From positions 124,001 through 188,000 of the forward strand of contig CAPN01000023.1 of the NCBI GenBank assembly GCA_000333235.1: 64,000 bases of DNA, read 5' to 3'. Numbering within the stretch: the first letter of the stretch is position 1; each line of letters opens with the position of its first letter. The notes beneath the pieces are model-generated. The model was given only the letters and a program-made list of their open reading frames with translations. It was not told where the DNA came from and made no database searches. Origin of the DNA: Pseudoalteromonas luteoviolacea B = ATCC 29581. GTDB taxonomy: Bacteria > Pseudomonadota > Gammaproteobacteria > Enterobacterales > Alteromonadaceae. Shown here piece by piece: positions 17,701-25,284 of the stretch. Made by a program: the position numbers and the translations under genes.

Positions 17701-19610
17701 TATAAAACCCCCCATTCACCGTCATCTTGACCTTCATCACTTAACTCACTAGGAACGTGTGACACTTTTTCGTTACTTGCTAAAATATCTTCTAGCTCTG
17801 CTTCTGGATCGAAATCTTCAGGCGTATCAGGAAGCAATACATCAATGAGTTCACCATTTTTACGTGGCTTAGATTGGTACTTAGTCCATTCACTTTGATC
17901 AGTAACAAAACAGCTTGCACCATCTAATACTTTTACGCCTTTTTTCTTGGCTTCAAGTTGAGCAAAAGATTTCCCATCAACGTTATTACTTGTATTAGTT
18001 GCTTCGAGTAGTTCAAGTTGACCTACTTTGAGAGAAACTTTCGGTGGAACGATGACAGATAATGCTGCTGCGTCTAACGGGTCAACAAGTAAATCAACTA
18101 AGATTTTTTCGCCTTTTTTCTGTTTTTCTTCTAACGTGCAATATAGCGCTTGAAGTGCGTCACTATTAAACCAGTGACCACGGTGAAATACGCCTAGATT
18201 AGGATTAAGCATACGTCCTTTAATACGCTCACCTCTGAATTTTTTTAATTCAGCCATGTCTTCGATATGCATAGGTGGATATTGAGCAATACCCTTTTCC
18301 CATGCTTCATTTGGCGTTAAACCATCTAATCTGTCTAATTGAGTGTTGTGGTACTCGTGGACAAAGTTGGCAAACTTTTGTCTAAACTGCTCGATGGTGA
18401 CTTTTGCAGCTTGTTTCAGGTTAGTATCGGTGTATTCCAGCGGATTATATTTGCCCAAATAACCTTTTATACCACGGAAAAAAGTATCTCTGATATGACG
18501 AATAAAACGTTCCACGAACGCTTTGGCCCAAGGTTGACGAGTAGGAGTAATGTCATAAGTACAGCCTAAGCTGTCTAAAAACGAACGCGTAGTATCAGAT
18601 AAATAACCAGCACCAGCATCCATCACAACTCTGCACGGTACACCACTTTGAATGTAGCGTTTGTCTGCTTTGCGAGAGATAGCGTGATAGAGTGCGTTTA
18701 CGACAAAACCGCTTTGCTCTCCTGTATTGCCAATCGAAATGGAATAACCAAGTAAACTTGCTGTACCAACACAAAAACAAAGGTGCAGGCTAACAGGGCC
18801 GATGTAGTATTTCACCCCATCGACGATTTCAATAATGCCTAAATTGAAATTTCCGGTGTCTAATTCAACAAGCTCTAGTGGCAAGGTTACATTGTATTTG
18901 TGTTGAATTTTTCGATATGCTTTCTTAGCTTCACTCGAACCTTTGCGTTTGGTTACAATTTCAATAGGATCTACTTTGTCGATGCGTCGCTCAAAGCTAC
19001 GCGGGCTAGGAACTGAATCAGCCATACCAAGGCGGATCATCAAGTTTTTCAGTTTCACATAGCACTGGCTTTTTAATAATCCCTCTCGTTTTAAAAAGTA
19101 CTTATTAATGATTTTAGTGATGACCTTTTCAACTTGTTCATCCAAACGCGTTTTTCTACGCGTATTCTTGCAAAGCACCTGTTTTTTAATATCAAAACTG
19201 TCACTTTCCCAGCGTCTGAACCATTTAGATACTGTTGAGCCTCCCGGAGGTTTAGGATCACCAATCTTTGCCGCAGTTTCTAAGATAATATGTTTTCTTA
19301 ACTCAGGTTGGTGAGGGTTTGGATGTCTCGCCATTCTTAAAACATAGGCTTCACGACGATTAATAATACGTTGTTTGCTAATGGGGATCGCATAGGCATT
19401 GACTGATTCTAATTGAGGTTTAGTGATGAAAATAATGCCGCTAGACACGTTCTCTAGAAAATCTTGGAAATCAAGAGATGACACTTGCTTATTTTCAAAG
19501 CGTACAAAAACCAAATGGTCATCTTCATCGACAGATAATACGATTGCCTTTTTTCCACCAAAAATAATGTTTTTACCTTTTAGGTCATAAAAATCGAATT
19601 GACTGATCAT
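17700..19610 (-). CDS. tnsB: TnsB DDE transposase
   Basis: DDE recombinase that joins the 3' transposon ends to target DNA. The catalytic triad is intact: D251 (LVELDTGNF), D331 (VVMDAGAGYL) and E367 (QPWAKAFVERF), a D-35-E spacing in the rve-type fold. N-terminal helix-turn-helix regions (about residues 80-210) bind the ends; a beta-barrel follows (NPNLGVFHRGHWF) and an acidic C-terminal tail (last 50 residues) probably contacts TnsC. The 636-residue length is typical. ATG overlaps the tnsA stop by one base, preceded by GGAGGTG. Confidence 0.95.
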   Translation of the reverse strand: MISQFDFYDLKGKNIIFGGKKAIVLSVDEDDHLVFVRFENKQVSSLDFQDFLENVSSGIIFITKPQLESVNAYAIPISKQRIINRREAYVLRMARHPNPHQPELRKHIILETAAKIGDPKPPGGSTVSKWFRRWESDSFDIKKQVLCKNTRRKTRLDEQVEKVITKIINKYFLKREGLLKSQCYVKLKNLMIRLGMADSVPSPRSFERRIDKVDPIEIVTKRKGSSEAKKAYRKIQHKYNVTLPLELVELDTGNFNLGIIEIVDGVKYYIGPVSLHLCFCVGTASLLGYSISIGNTGEQSGFVVNALYHAISRKADKRYIQSGVPCRVVMDAGAGYLSDTTRSFLDSLGCTYDITPTRQPWAKAFVERFIRHIRDTFFRGIKGYLGKYNPLEYTDTNLKQAAKVTIEQFRQKFANFVHEYHNTQLDRLDGLTPNEAWEKGIAQYPPMHIEDMAELKKFRGERIKGRMLNPNLGVFHRGHWFNSDALQALYCTLEEKQKKGEKILVDLLVDPLDAAALSVIVPPKVSLKVGQLELLEATNTSNNVDGKSFAQLEAKKKGVKVLDGASCFVTDQSEWTKYQSKPRKNGELIDVLLPDTPEDFDPEAELEDILASNEKVSHVPSELSDEGQDDGEWGVL

Positions 19611-20248
19611 TATTTCACCTCCGCAAAGTTTTGAGGTGAAAACGGTAGTGATAAGTCTGTTGTCACATGTTGTTGAGCGATTAATGCAGGAGCTAACGCA
19701 TTTGTGCAGTTAAACGTTGAGATCATTGAATACACATCGCCAAGACTTTTAACGGCAGATAATTGGGTTTTAATGATATTTAAGTTGAAGCACTTTAAGT
19801 CAAAAAACTTGTAGCGATACAATCTTGCCAAATTTTCAATACGGCTACCTTGGCTGAAGTCAGTATCGCGCCATTCAACTAGTGGGATATTGTATCTATC
19901 TAGGAAAAATTCTTTTAGCACTGCTAGGCGATCTTGCACCTTTGCACAATCGAAACGGTGAGCAACTTTTAATTCTCTAAACTCATATGAACCATCAGTG
20001 AACTTCACAAGAAAATCTGGTGTATAGCGACAGTATTCTCCTTTGAATTTGTAAACGTAAGATTTGGGCTGCGCTTTGTATGTTTCTACACTATTGTCAA
20101 ATTCTAGTTCACGTAGACCGCAGACTTCCAAGTAACTGTCAGGTCGTTGTAAAGACTTACTTTTGAATGCATTAAAGAATCGGTTAAATTTTTTTGAATA
20201 GTAGTGAGCAGGCTTTTGGCTCACATTAATGTTATTTCTAATTTTCAT
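19610..20248 (-). CDS. tnsA: TnsA endonuclease subunit
   Basis: Cuts the 5' ends of the transposon, allowing cut-and-paste movement with TnsB. The restriction-enzyme-like N-terminal domain has the expected pattern: E41 (SYLEVCG), QP at residues 60-61, D78 (YTPDFLV) and K94 (RELKVAHRF, in the usual EVK position). The C-terminal half corresponds to the TnsC/DNA-binding region. Length is 212, shorter than Tn7 TnsA (273) but normal for relatives. It is first of the four-gene operon; the 170 bases upstream contain several short palindromes (e.g. CTGAATATTCAG) but no repeated end motif that I could align. Confidence 0.9.
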   Translation of the reverse strand: MKIRNNINVSQKPAHYYSKKFNRFFNAFKSKSLQRPDSYLEVCGLRELEFDNSVETYKAQPKSYVYKFKGEYCRYTPDFLVKFTDGSYEFRELKVAHRFDCAKVQDRLAVLKEFFLDRYNIPLVEWRDTDFSQGSRIENLARLYRYKFFDLKCFNLNIIKTQLSAVKSLGDVYSMISTFNCTNALAPALIAQQHVTTDLSLPFSPQNFAEVK

Positions 20249-20421
20249 ATTTTTTATCTCTCTTAATTTTTTATGGGCAAAAAGGCCCCAGTCACTGAAT
20301 ATTCAGCGACAAAAATTTCTTAATTGGTGTTTTCTAGATGAATTTAGGCAATAGGCTGCTGCTCAAAGGAGCAACGCTTTCGAGCAAAACTGCTAAGTGC
20401 TAATTCGGTGAATAGAGTTAA

Positions 20422-20691
20422 TTAACTCGTTCGAAACCCATACAGCAGGAGTTGCTTGGGTATTCGTTTTGACCAATAGAGAGAACAGATGAATGCTTTA
20501 AATACACGATAAGTTTGCTCACTGTGTGCATCAACAATAGAGCCAAAACGGTACAGGTCACGCTTATGGTTATAAACGCGAGAAAATTCAATTGAATTAC
20601 TAGGAAGTGTGTTTGTAGTAATTGAATTATGGTTTGATTTTAAACTACTAAAAAACTGCTTAATGGTGAGTTGCTGTAGTTTGTATGACAC
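20422..20691 (-). CDS. Small protein upstream of tnsA, unknown
   Basis: An 89-residue basic protein that I do not recognise. It has no membrane segment; the C-terminal half is aromatic and basic (YRFGSIVDAHSEQTYRVFKAF, then YWSKRIPKQLLLYGF). It is supported as a gene by a strong Shine-Dalgarno (AGGAGG, 8 bases before a GTG start); an overlapping ATG two bases upstream gives only about 17 codons. It reads in the same direction as tnsABC-tniQ, 173 bases ahead, and could be a regulator or accessory factor of the transposon. It forms one side of the divergent region with the hsdS-like gene. Confidence 0.5.
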   Translation of the reverse strand: MSYKLQQLTIKQFFSSLKSNHNSITTNTLPSNSIEFSRVYNHKRDLYRFGSIVDAHSEQTYRVFKAFICSLYWSKRIPKQLLLYGFRTS

Positions 20692-20744
20692 ATGGGTATC
20701 CTCCTTCTTTCGTCAGCCCAAAATGTGAAAGTGAAATAATTCTA

Positions 20745-20766
20745 TGCATTCTTTAGTGGGAATGCA
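20745..20766. promoter_or_regulatory. Interrupted palindrome 1 in tns/hsd divergent region
   Basis: TGCATTC and GAATGCA around an 8-base spacer. It shares the core CATTC-N8-GAATG with palindrome 2, whose centre is 31 bases away (three helical turns). It lies 54 bases from the small gene start. Confidence 0.7.
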
Positions 20767-20774
20767 AATAAAAG

Positions 20775-20798
20775 ATACATTCTTTTTGTGGAATGTAT
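20775..20798. promoter_or_regulatory. Interrupted palindrome 2 in tns/hsd divergent region
   Basis: ATACATTC and GAATGTAT, perfect 8-bp arms around an 8-base spacer, 80 bases upstream of the hsdS-like start. The bipartite form with an N8 gap is that of sites bound by dimers of half-size HsdS subunits. Confidence 0.7.
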
Positions 20799-20877
20799 AG
20801 TTGTTTGTGGGAGTATTTAAGCGTACTATTGAGTAAAAATAAGGGCTGGCCGCCCGATAAAAAAATTTCAAAAAAGT

Positions 20878-21480
20878 GTGAAAAAAGTGGATAGTAATCA
20901 ACAGACACTCAGTGATGTGGCGAATATTTCAACAGGAAGGAGCTTTCGAGGCGGTGTCTCTGAAATCAGTGACGGTCAATATCATGTCTTACAACTTAAA
21001 AATGTGGTGAGTACTGATAATGGCTATACCATTTCTACAGATAACCTTATACGCACTACTATTGAAATGAAAAATAAGCGTCCCATACCGTTACTACATG
21101 ATGGTGATATCGTTGTCATGGCAAAGGGGAGTGACTTTAAGGCACATAGATTGTCCCATGTACCTGCCAATACCGTTGGCACTCAGCACTTTATTTCAAT
21201 TGCTTCAAAAGATCGCAATGTTGTTCTTGATGATTTTATTTATTTTTATCTTAATCTATCTTCAACACAGCAGTGGCTTGAAACGCATGGTGGCGGTACA
21301 TATCAAAAAACGATAAGTGTTGCGACACTCTCAAAATTACCGTTTCCTATTATCTCAATTGAAAAGCAGCAACAGTTACTCGATATTGCCAAGGGTGCAG
21401 CCAGAGAAAAACAAATTTTGCTGGAGCTAATAGACAATCGAAATCAGCAAATTGAAGCAATCATTAGGGAGTGCTTTTGA
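20878..21480 (+). CDS. Half-size HsdS-like specificity protein (single TRD)
   Basis: A 200-residue protein corresponding to one half of a type I restriction specificity subunit: one target-recognition domain and one conserved helix, instead of two of each. Typical HsdS features are LSDVANISTGRSFRGGV at the start, YHVLQLKNV, LLHDGDIVVMAKGSDF, GTYQKTISVATLSKLPFPI and the closing coiled-coil helix (KQQQLLDIAKGAAREKQILLEL). Half subunits are known to pair and read interrupted palindromes. The GTG start has no clear ribosome site. It overlaps the downstream HsdM-like gene (ATGA). There is no hsdR in the window. It stands divergent to the Tn7-like operon. Confidence 0.82.
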   Translation: MKKVDSNQQTLSDVANISTGRSFRGGVSEISDGQYHVLQLKNVVSTDNGYTISTDNLIRTTIEMKNKRPIPLLHDGDIVVMAKGSDFKAHRLSHVPANTVGTQHFISIASKDRNVVLDDFIYFYLNLSSTQQWLETHGGGTYQKTISVATLSKLPFPIISIEKQQQLLDIAKGAAREKQILLELIDNRNQQIEAIIRECF

Positions 21481-22883
21481 TGAAGCAAGCCGATGACCAA
21501 ATGCTAGAGGGCCTAGTTAAAGCGGTGGTGCAGCTCTACAAACATCATGGCCTTATTCAATATTTTGATAATGATACACAGGCGAGAGATTTTTTCTTAT
21601 TCACTTTTTTCTGTTCGCTCTATCAAAATAAGCAAGGCGAAGCATCAATTGCTATTAAGCATGAAAGTGATAACGTTAAAAAATGGCACAAGCGATTATT
21701 AGATACACAAAGCCTATCAAGAGAATCGAGTGCGATTTTTCAATTGCTCTCGTTATACATAGATAAAATTAGCACGTTAGATTCTGTTTATTTTTCTGAA
21801 GACTTAAGTCGATTGGCAAGTGATTTTAAAATACTGGCCCTATCGCAAGATATATCGTCATTATCTGCACGAAATAAAGTCACTGTATTTGAACGCGTAT
21901 TGCTTCGTTTGCAGACCATGAATGTGAGTGATCATTTTAGTAATGACTTTGATTATCAAGAGTTGCCAGATACATTCGCTAAACTATTTTGTGAAGCAGA
22001 GTTAACTAAAGGCGAAAGTCGTAGTTTATACCTTCCTTTCGAGACAAGATGTGAATTAGGTCGTTATATTGCTGCGCATTATCCTAATGCTAAGCTGCGT
22101 ATCGAGTGTATGGGCCAAGGTGTCCATCACTTACTTTGCATGTTTGCATTGTTAGATGCACAGTATATCAACCTCACACAATCTAATGCCTTATCTCAAA
22201 AGCCAAATGTTGAAAAAGGGAAATTTGATATTGCTTTAGCGCTATTGCAACCTACATTAAACACAAATAATAAAAACAAAAATAATGACCGTGAAGATAG
22301 GGTGGAGCCACTTAAAGGATTTTTTGATAAAGCACGTATTGATGTTGATTCGTTCTCATCTCGTTATAAAGAGCATGGCTATATTCAACACGCCCTTTGG
22401 AGCTTAAAAGACAATGGCAAAGCATACTTTTACACCGGGAAAGGGCCGCTTTTTAGGCAATATGAGCGGCAGGCACGAATGAATTTAATCGAAAATAATA
22501 GAATTGAAGCAATTTGTACGCTTCCAGAGAAGCTTGCAAGCTTCATTTTGCCTACGATGAACTTAATTATTTTAGATAAAAATAAAAAAACTCAATCGGT
22601 ACGCTTTATTGATTGCTCAGCGGCCTTAAAGTCAGCCAATGATATCAGGGATTTAGTTTCGATAATTCACAGCAATACACTTCAATCTCGAAATGTAATA
22701 AGTGTTAACTGTCAGCAGCTCTTATTAAAGGACGCAAATTTAACCTTGGATACATATAAAAATGTTCTGTTTAATTCTTCACAATGTAAAGATTTAGAGA
22801 AAGAACGAGAAGAGCTAATTGCTTCTTTAAAAGACATTGAAAAGTCGTTAACAGATTCTATAAAGATGATGAAATCGATGTAA
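21480..22883 (+). CDS. HsdM-like protein with degenerate methyltransferase motifs
   Basis: Resembles the type I modification subunit in layout: helical N-terminal domain, a YxPxxxxxxLGRYIA segment (184-198), and the HsdM-like C-terminal part HGYIQHALWSLKDNGKAYFY, LPEKLASFILPTMNLIILDKNKK, VRFIDCSAA, then a C-terminal coiled coil. The SAM-binding motif DPxCGxG is reduced to ECMGQG (209-214), and the catalytic NPPF is replaced by QPTL (257-260), followed by an Asn/Lys-rich insert. It should therefore not methylate DNA and may be a structural partner of the half-HsdS. I chose the ATG at 21480 (AGGGAG 8 bases upstream, ATGA overlap) over a GTG at 21471. Confidence 0.75.
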   Translation: MKQADDQMLEGLVKAVVQLYKHHGLIQYFDNDTQARDFFLFTFFCSLYQNKQGEASIAIKHESDNVKKWHKRLLDTQSLSRESSAIFQLLSLYIDKISTLDSVYFSEDLSRLASDFKILALSQDISSLSARNKVTVFERVLLRLQTMNVSDHFSNDFDYQELPDTFAKLFCEAELTKGESRSLYLPFETRCELGRYIAAHYPNAKLRIECMGQGVHHLLCMFALLDAQYINLTQSNALSQKPNVEKGKFDIALALLQPTLNTNNKNKNNDREDRVEPLKGFFDKARIDVDSFSSRYKEHGYIQHALWSLKDNGKAYFYTGKGPLFRQYERQARMNLIENNRIEAICTLPEKLASFILPTMNLIILDKNKKTQSVRFIDCSAALKSANDIRDLVSIIHSNTLQSRNVISVNCQQLLLKDANLTLDTYKNVLFNSSQCKDLEKEREELIASLKDIEKSLTDSIKMMKSM

Positions 22884-23119
22884 GCCTTTGTGTAGATGGT
22901 ATTAATAACACATATTATAGCTTAGAGCGAATATGAGACACTGAATTTATGTTTGAGTTATATCAATATATCTACAAAACGGACATTAAGCCTCTCATAA
23001 TTCCTATGTTCAGTTAACTTAAATACTCTAAATTGTGATTTAAAATTGATTTTTCACAAATAGAATCTGAAAACTTAGAGGGATAGCTAGAAGCCTAAAT
23101 GTAATAACTTTTAAATAAA

Positions 23120-23162
23120 TTAAGGGTAAATTCAGCTAACCTTAAGTTTAAAGAGGTATTGT
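23120..23162 (+). promoter_or_regulatory. PmrA-like box and promoter of the two-component operon
   Basis: TTAAGG (23120), TTCAGC (23131) and TTAAGT (23142) at exact 11-base steps, then 9 bases to TATTGT (23157-23162), a plausible -10. The regulator gene begins about 30 bases later, so autoregulation is likely. The rest of the 308-base gap from 22884 shows no gene. Confidence 0.65.
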
Positions 23163-23191
23163 GAATAATATTTACTCAAAGGCATGCATCA

Positions 23192-23866
23192 TTGAAAGTT
23201 TTAATTATCGAAGATTCAGTTTCACTTAGGCGTAGCTTAAGAGTAGGACTATCCAACCTTGGTTTTACTGTTGATGATACTGGCGATGGCTCTGAAGGCT
23301 TAAGCATGGCTTTGTCTGGTGATTATTCTTTATTAATTCTTGATTTAATGTTGCCCTCTGTAGATGGTACTTCAATATTAAAGGCAATTCGACACGCTGG
23401 AAAAGATATCCGTGTATTAATTTTGTCTGCTAAAGACCTTACAGAAGATAAAGTTGACGGTTTGCTCAACGGTGCTGATGACTACCTTACTAAACCTTTT
23501 TCGTTTGACGAGCTACATGTTCGATTACTTTGTCTTATGCGCAGGGGAACATTGAATGTAAATGACAGCAGTGTCAACATTGGCTCAATATCATTAGATT
23601 TGCATTTAAAACAATTAAAATGTGGTGGTACGGATGCTCAACTTACACCTAATGAATACAAAGTGGTTGAATGTTTGTTTACCAATCAAGGAAAAGTGAT
23701 TTCTCCTGAAAAGCTCAGCGAATATCTTGCCGGGCAGTATGACGCCATTGCAAAAAACTCTTTAGAGGCTCACCTTTCTTCAGCTAGAAAAAAAGTCAAA
23801 GCTTTGGGCTACGAACTTCCAATCAAAACTAAGCGTGGCTTTGGCTATTTCGTTGAGAGTCATTAG
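23192..23866 (+). CDS. OmpR-family response regulator, PmrA-like
   Basis: Two-component DNA-binding regulator of 224 residues. The receiver domain (1-115) has the acidic pair E7-D8, phosphoacceptor D51 (LLILDLMLP), S/T at LILSAKD and K in TKPFSF. The winged-helix effector domain follows (LTPNEYKVVECLF, LEAHLSSARKKVKALG, IKTKRGFGYF). Start is TTG: AAAGG lies about 10 bases upstream, and the nearby ATG (CAT CAT TGA) is closed immediately. The stop overlaps the kinase start by one base. The direct repeats at four promoters in this island are the kind of site OmpR/PmrA proteins bind, so it is the likely activator of the whole cluster. Confidence 0.92.
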   Translation: MKVLIIEDSVSLRRSLRVGLSNLGFTVDDTGDGSEGLSMALSGDYSLLILDLMLPSVDGTSILKAIRHAGKDIRVLILSAKDLTEDKVDGLLNGADDYLTKPFSFDELHVRLLCLMRRGTLNVNDSSVNIGSISLDLHLKQLKCGGTDAQLTPNEYKVVECLFTNQGKVISPEKLSEYLAGQYDAIAKNSLEAHLSSARKKVKALGYELPIKTKRGFGYFVESH

Positions 23867-25284
23867 TGAACTCAATTCATAAAAAGCTAAGTCGCTATTT
23901 ATCCATTTCGATATCAATACTGTTGATCTTTATCTTATTGGCAACTGATATCAGTGTCGATACATGGATTAGTGATGAATTTGACCGGGCTATGATTAAC
24001 AAGGTTGGGTTACTTGAAACATTAGTTGAAGAAGATGAAGAAGGCATAGAATTTGATTTTGCTGGGGAATTTATGCCGGAATTTGAAGGTAAAGAGAACC
24101 CAGAATATTACCAGTTTTGGTATAAAAACGAGGTATTTGAGAGATCAGACACGCTAGAGTTTTTTGAAATAAAAGATCTACCAAAACTAGATGTACAACT
24201 AGACAAGTTTATTTTTCAGAACATCACTCTTCCAGATGGACGAGCGGGAAAAATGTTATTCACTAAATTTATTCCTCAAGTTGATTCTGATGATAGAGAG
24301 CGCTTAGGCATATCTAAAGAAGAGTTCGCAAAAAATCAGCATCCAATGGAATTTGCTTATGCTCTTAGCACTGAAGAGTTAAACTACATTTTATGGTTTG
24401 TAGATATCATTTTTATAGTTACATCATTACTTGCCGTTATTGCGGTGCGAAAAATTGTTACTATTGTTGTATTTAATAGTTTAAAGCCATTAGATGAATT
24501 CAATCGTCAACTAAGCAAGGTCAGTTTAAATTCTGATAACCTTGAGGTTTCTGTCGGCACGCTACCACAAGAACTTGTTCCCATTGCTAACGGTGTTAAC
24601 CAATTCATCAAAGATAACCACAGCCTGTATTTGCGTGAACAAAGGCTAACCTCTGATATAGCCCACGAATTGAAAACACCAATTGCCGAACTAATAAGTT
24701 TGAGCGAAGTTGCCTTAAAATTTCCTCATGAAAAGGAAATAAAAGATAACCTTGCCAGCGATGTTCATGAAATATCCTCTCGCTTAAAAAATATTGTTAA
24801 TAGCATCATTTTTTTGCAAAAAAGTAGCAGTTCCAACGAATTAACAACAAGCGAAATTAACTTAACCGATCTAATTGATAATATTCTCACTAGAGAGAAT
24901 TCAAAAGACAGAGAGATTAAACTTCACCTCCAAGAGCCTTCATTAATAGTTGAGACCAACAAATTTGCATTAGAAACCGTGTTATCAAATTTGATTAATA
25001 ACGCAATCTTTTACAGCCCAACGACTACAGCAATAGAGATAGCAACGTCAAAAACTGATGACAACAGCGCTTTGATCAAAGTCTCAAATATATGCAATGA
25101 AGACTGTCAGGAAGATGATTTGAAATTGTTCTTTGATCCTTTATGGCAAAAAGACGAATCAAGAACATCGACAGAGCGATTTGGTTTAGGTTTAGCCATA
25201 GTAAAATCCTACTGTGAAAAAATTGGAGCAACTGTTTCAGTATCGTTAGTTAAGAGGAAAATAACATTTACTGTATCGCTGTAA
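23866..25284 (+). CDS. Sensor histidine kinase, PmrB/PhoQ-like
   Basis: Inner-membrane kinase of 472 residues. Membrane helices at about 12-30 and 175-203 enclose a periplasmic domain of roughly 140 residues that is strongly acidic (LVEEDEEGIEFDFAGEFMPEFEG), as in sensors of divalent cations or cationic peptides. A HAMP-like linker is followed by HisKA with H267 (SDIAHELKTPIAEL), and the HATPase domain has NLINNAIFYSP (N box) and RFGLGLAIVKSY (G2 box). GTG start overlaps the regulator stop; the stop overlaps the next gene start. Partner of the preceding regulator. Confidence 0.92.
   Translation: MNSIHKKLSRYLSISISILLIFILLATDISVDTWISDEFDRAMINKVGLLETLVEEDEEGIEFDFAGEFMPEFEGKENPEYYQFWYKNEVFERSDTLEFFEIKDLPKLDVQLDKFIFQNITLPDGRAGKMLFTKFIPQVDSDDRERLGISKEEFAKNQHPMEFAYALSTEELNYILWFVDIIFIVTSLLAVIAVRKIVTIVVFNSLKPLDEFNRQLSKVSLNSDNLEVSVGTLPQELVPIANGVNQFIKDNHSLYLREQRLTSDIAHELKTPIAELISLSEVALKFPHEKEIKDNLASDVHEISSRLKNIVNSIIFLQKSSSSNELTTSEINLTDLIDNILTRENSKDREIKLHLQEPSLIVETNKFALETVLSNLINNAIFYSPTTTAIEIATSKTDDNSALIKVSNICNEDCQEDDLKLFFDPLWQKDESRTSTERFGLGLAIVKSYCEKIGATVSVSLVKRKITFTVSL

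Noticed and set aside
15014..20248. CRISPR-associated transposon (CAST)
   Set aside because: No cas genes or repeat arrays in the window; TniQ is the long TnsD-like form.
20713..20901. 62-codon minus-strand frame in the tns/hsd divergent region
   Set aside because: It covers the palindromes and overlaps the hsdS-like start; no ribosome site, and the composition is that of AT-rich non-coding DNA.
20878..22883. Functional type I restriction-modification system
   Set aside because: No HsdR, only half an HsdS, and the HsdM catalytic motif is replaced, so normal modification is not expected.
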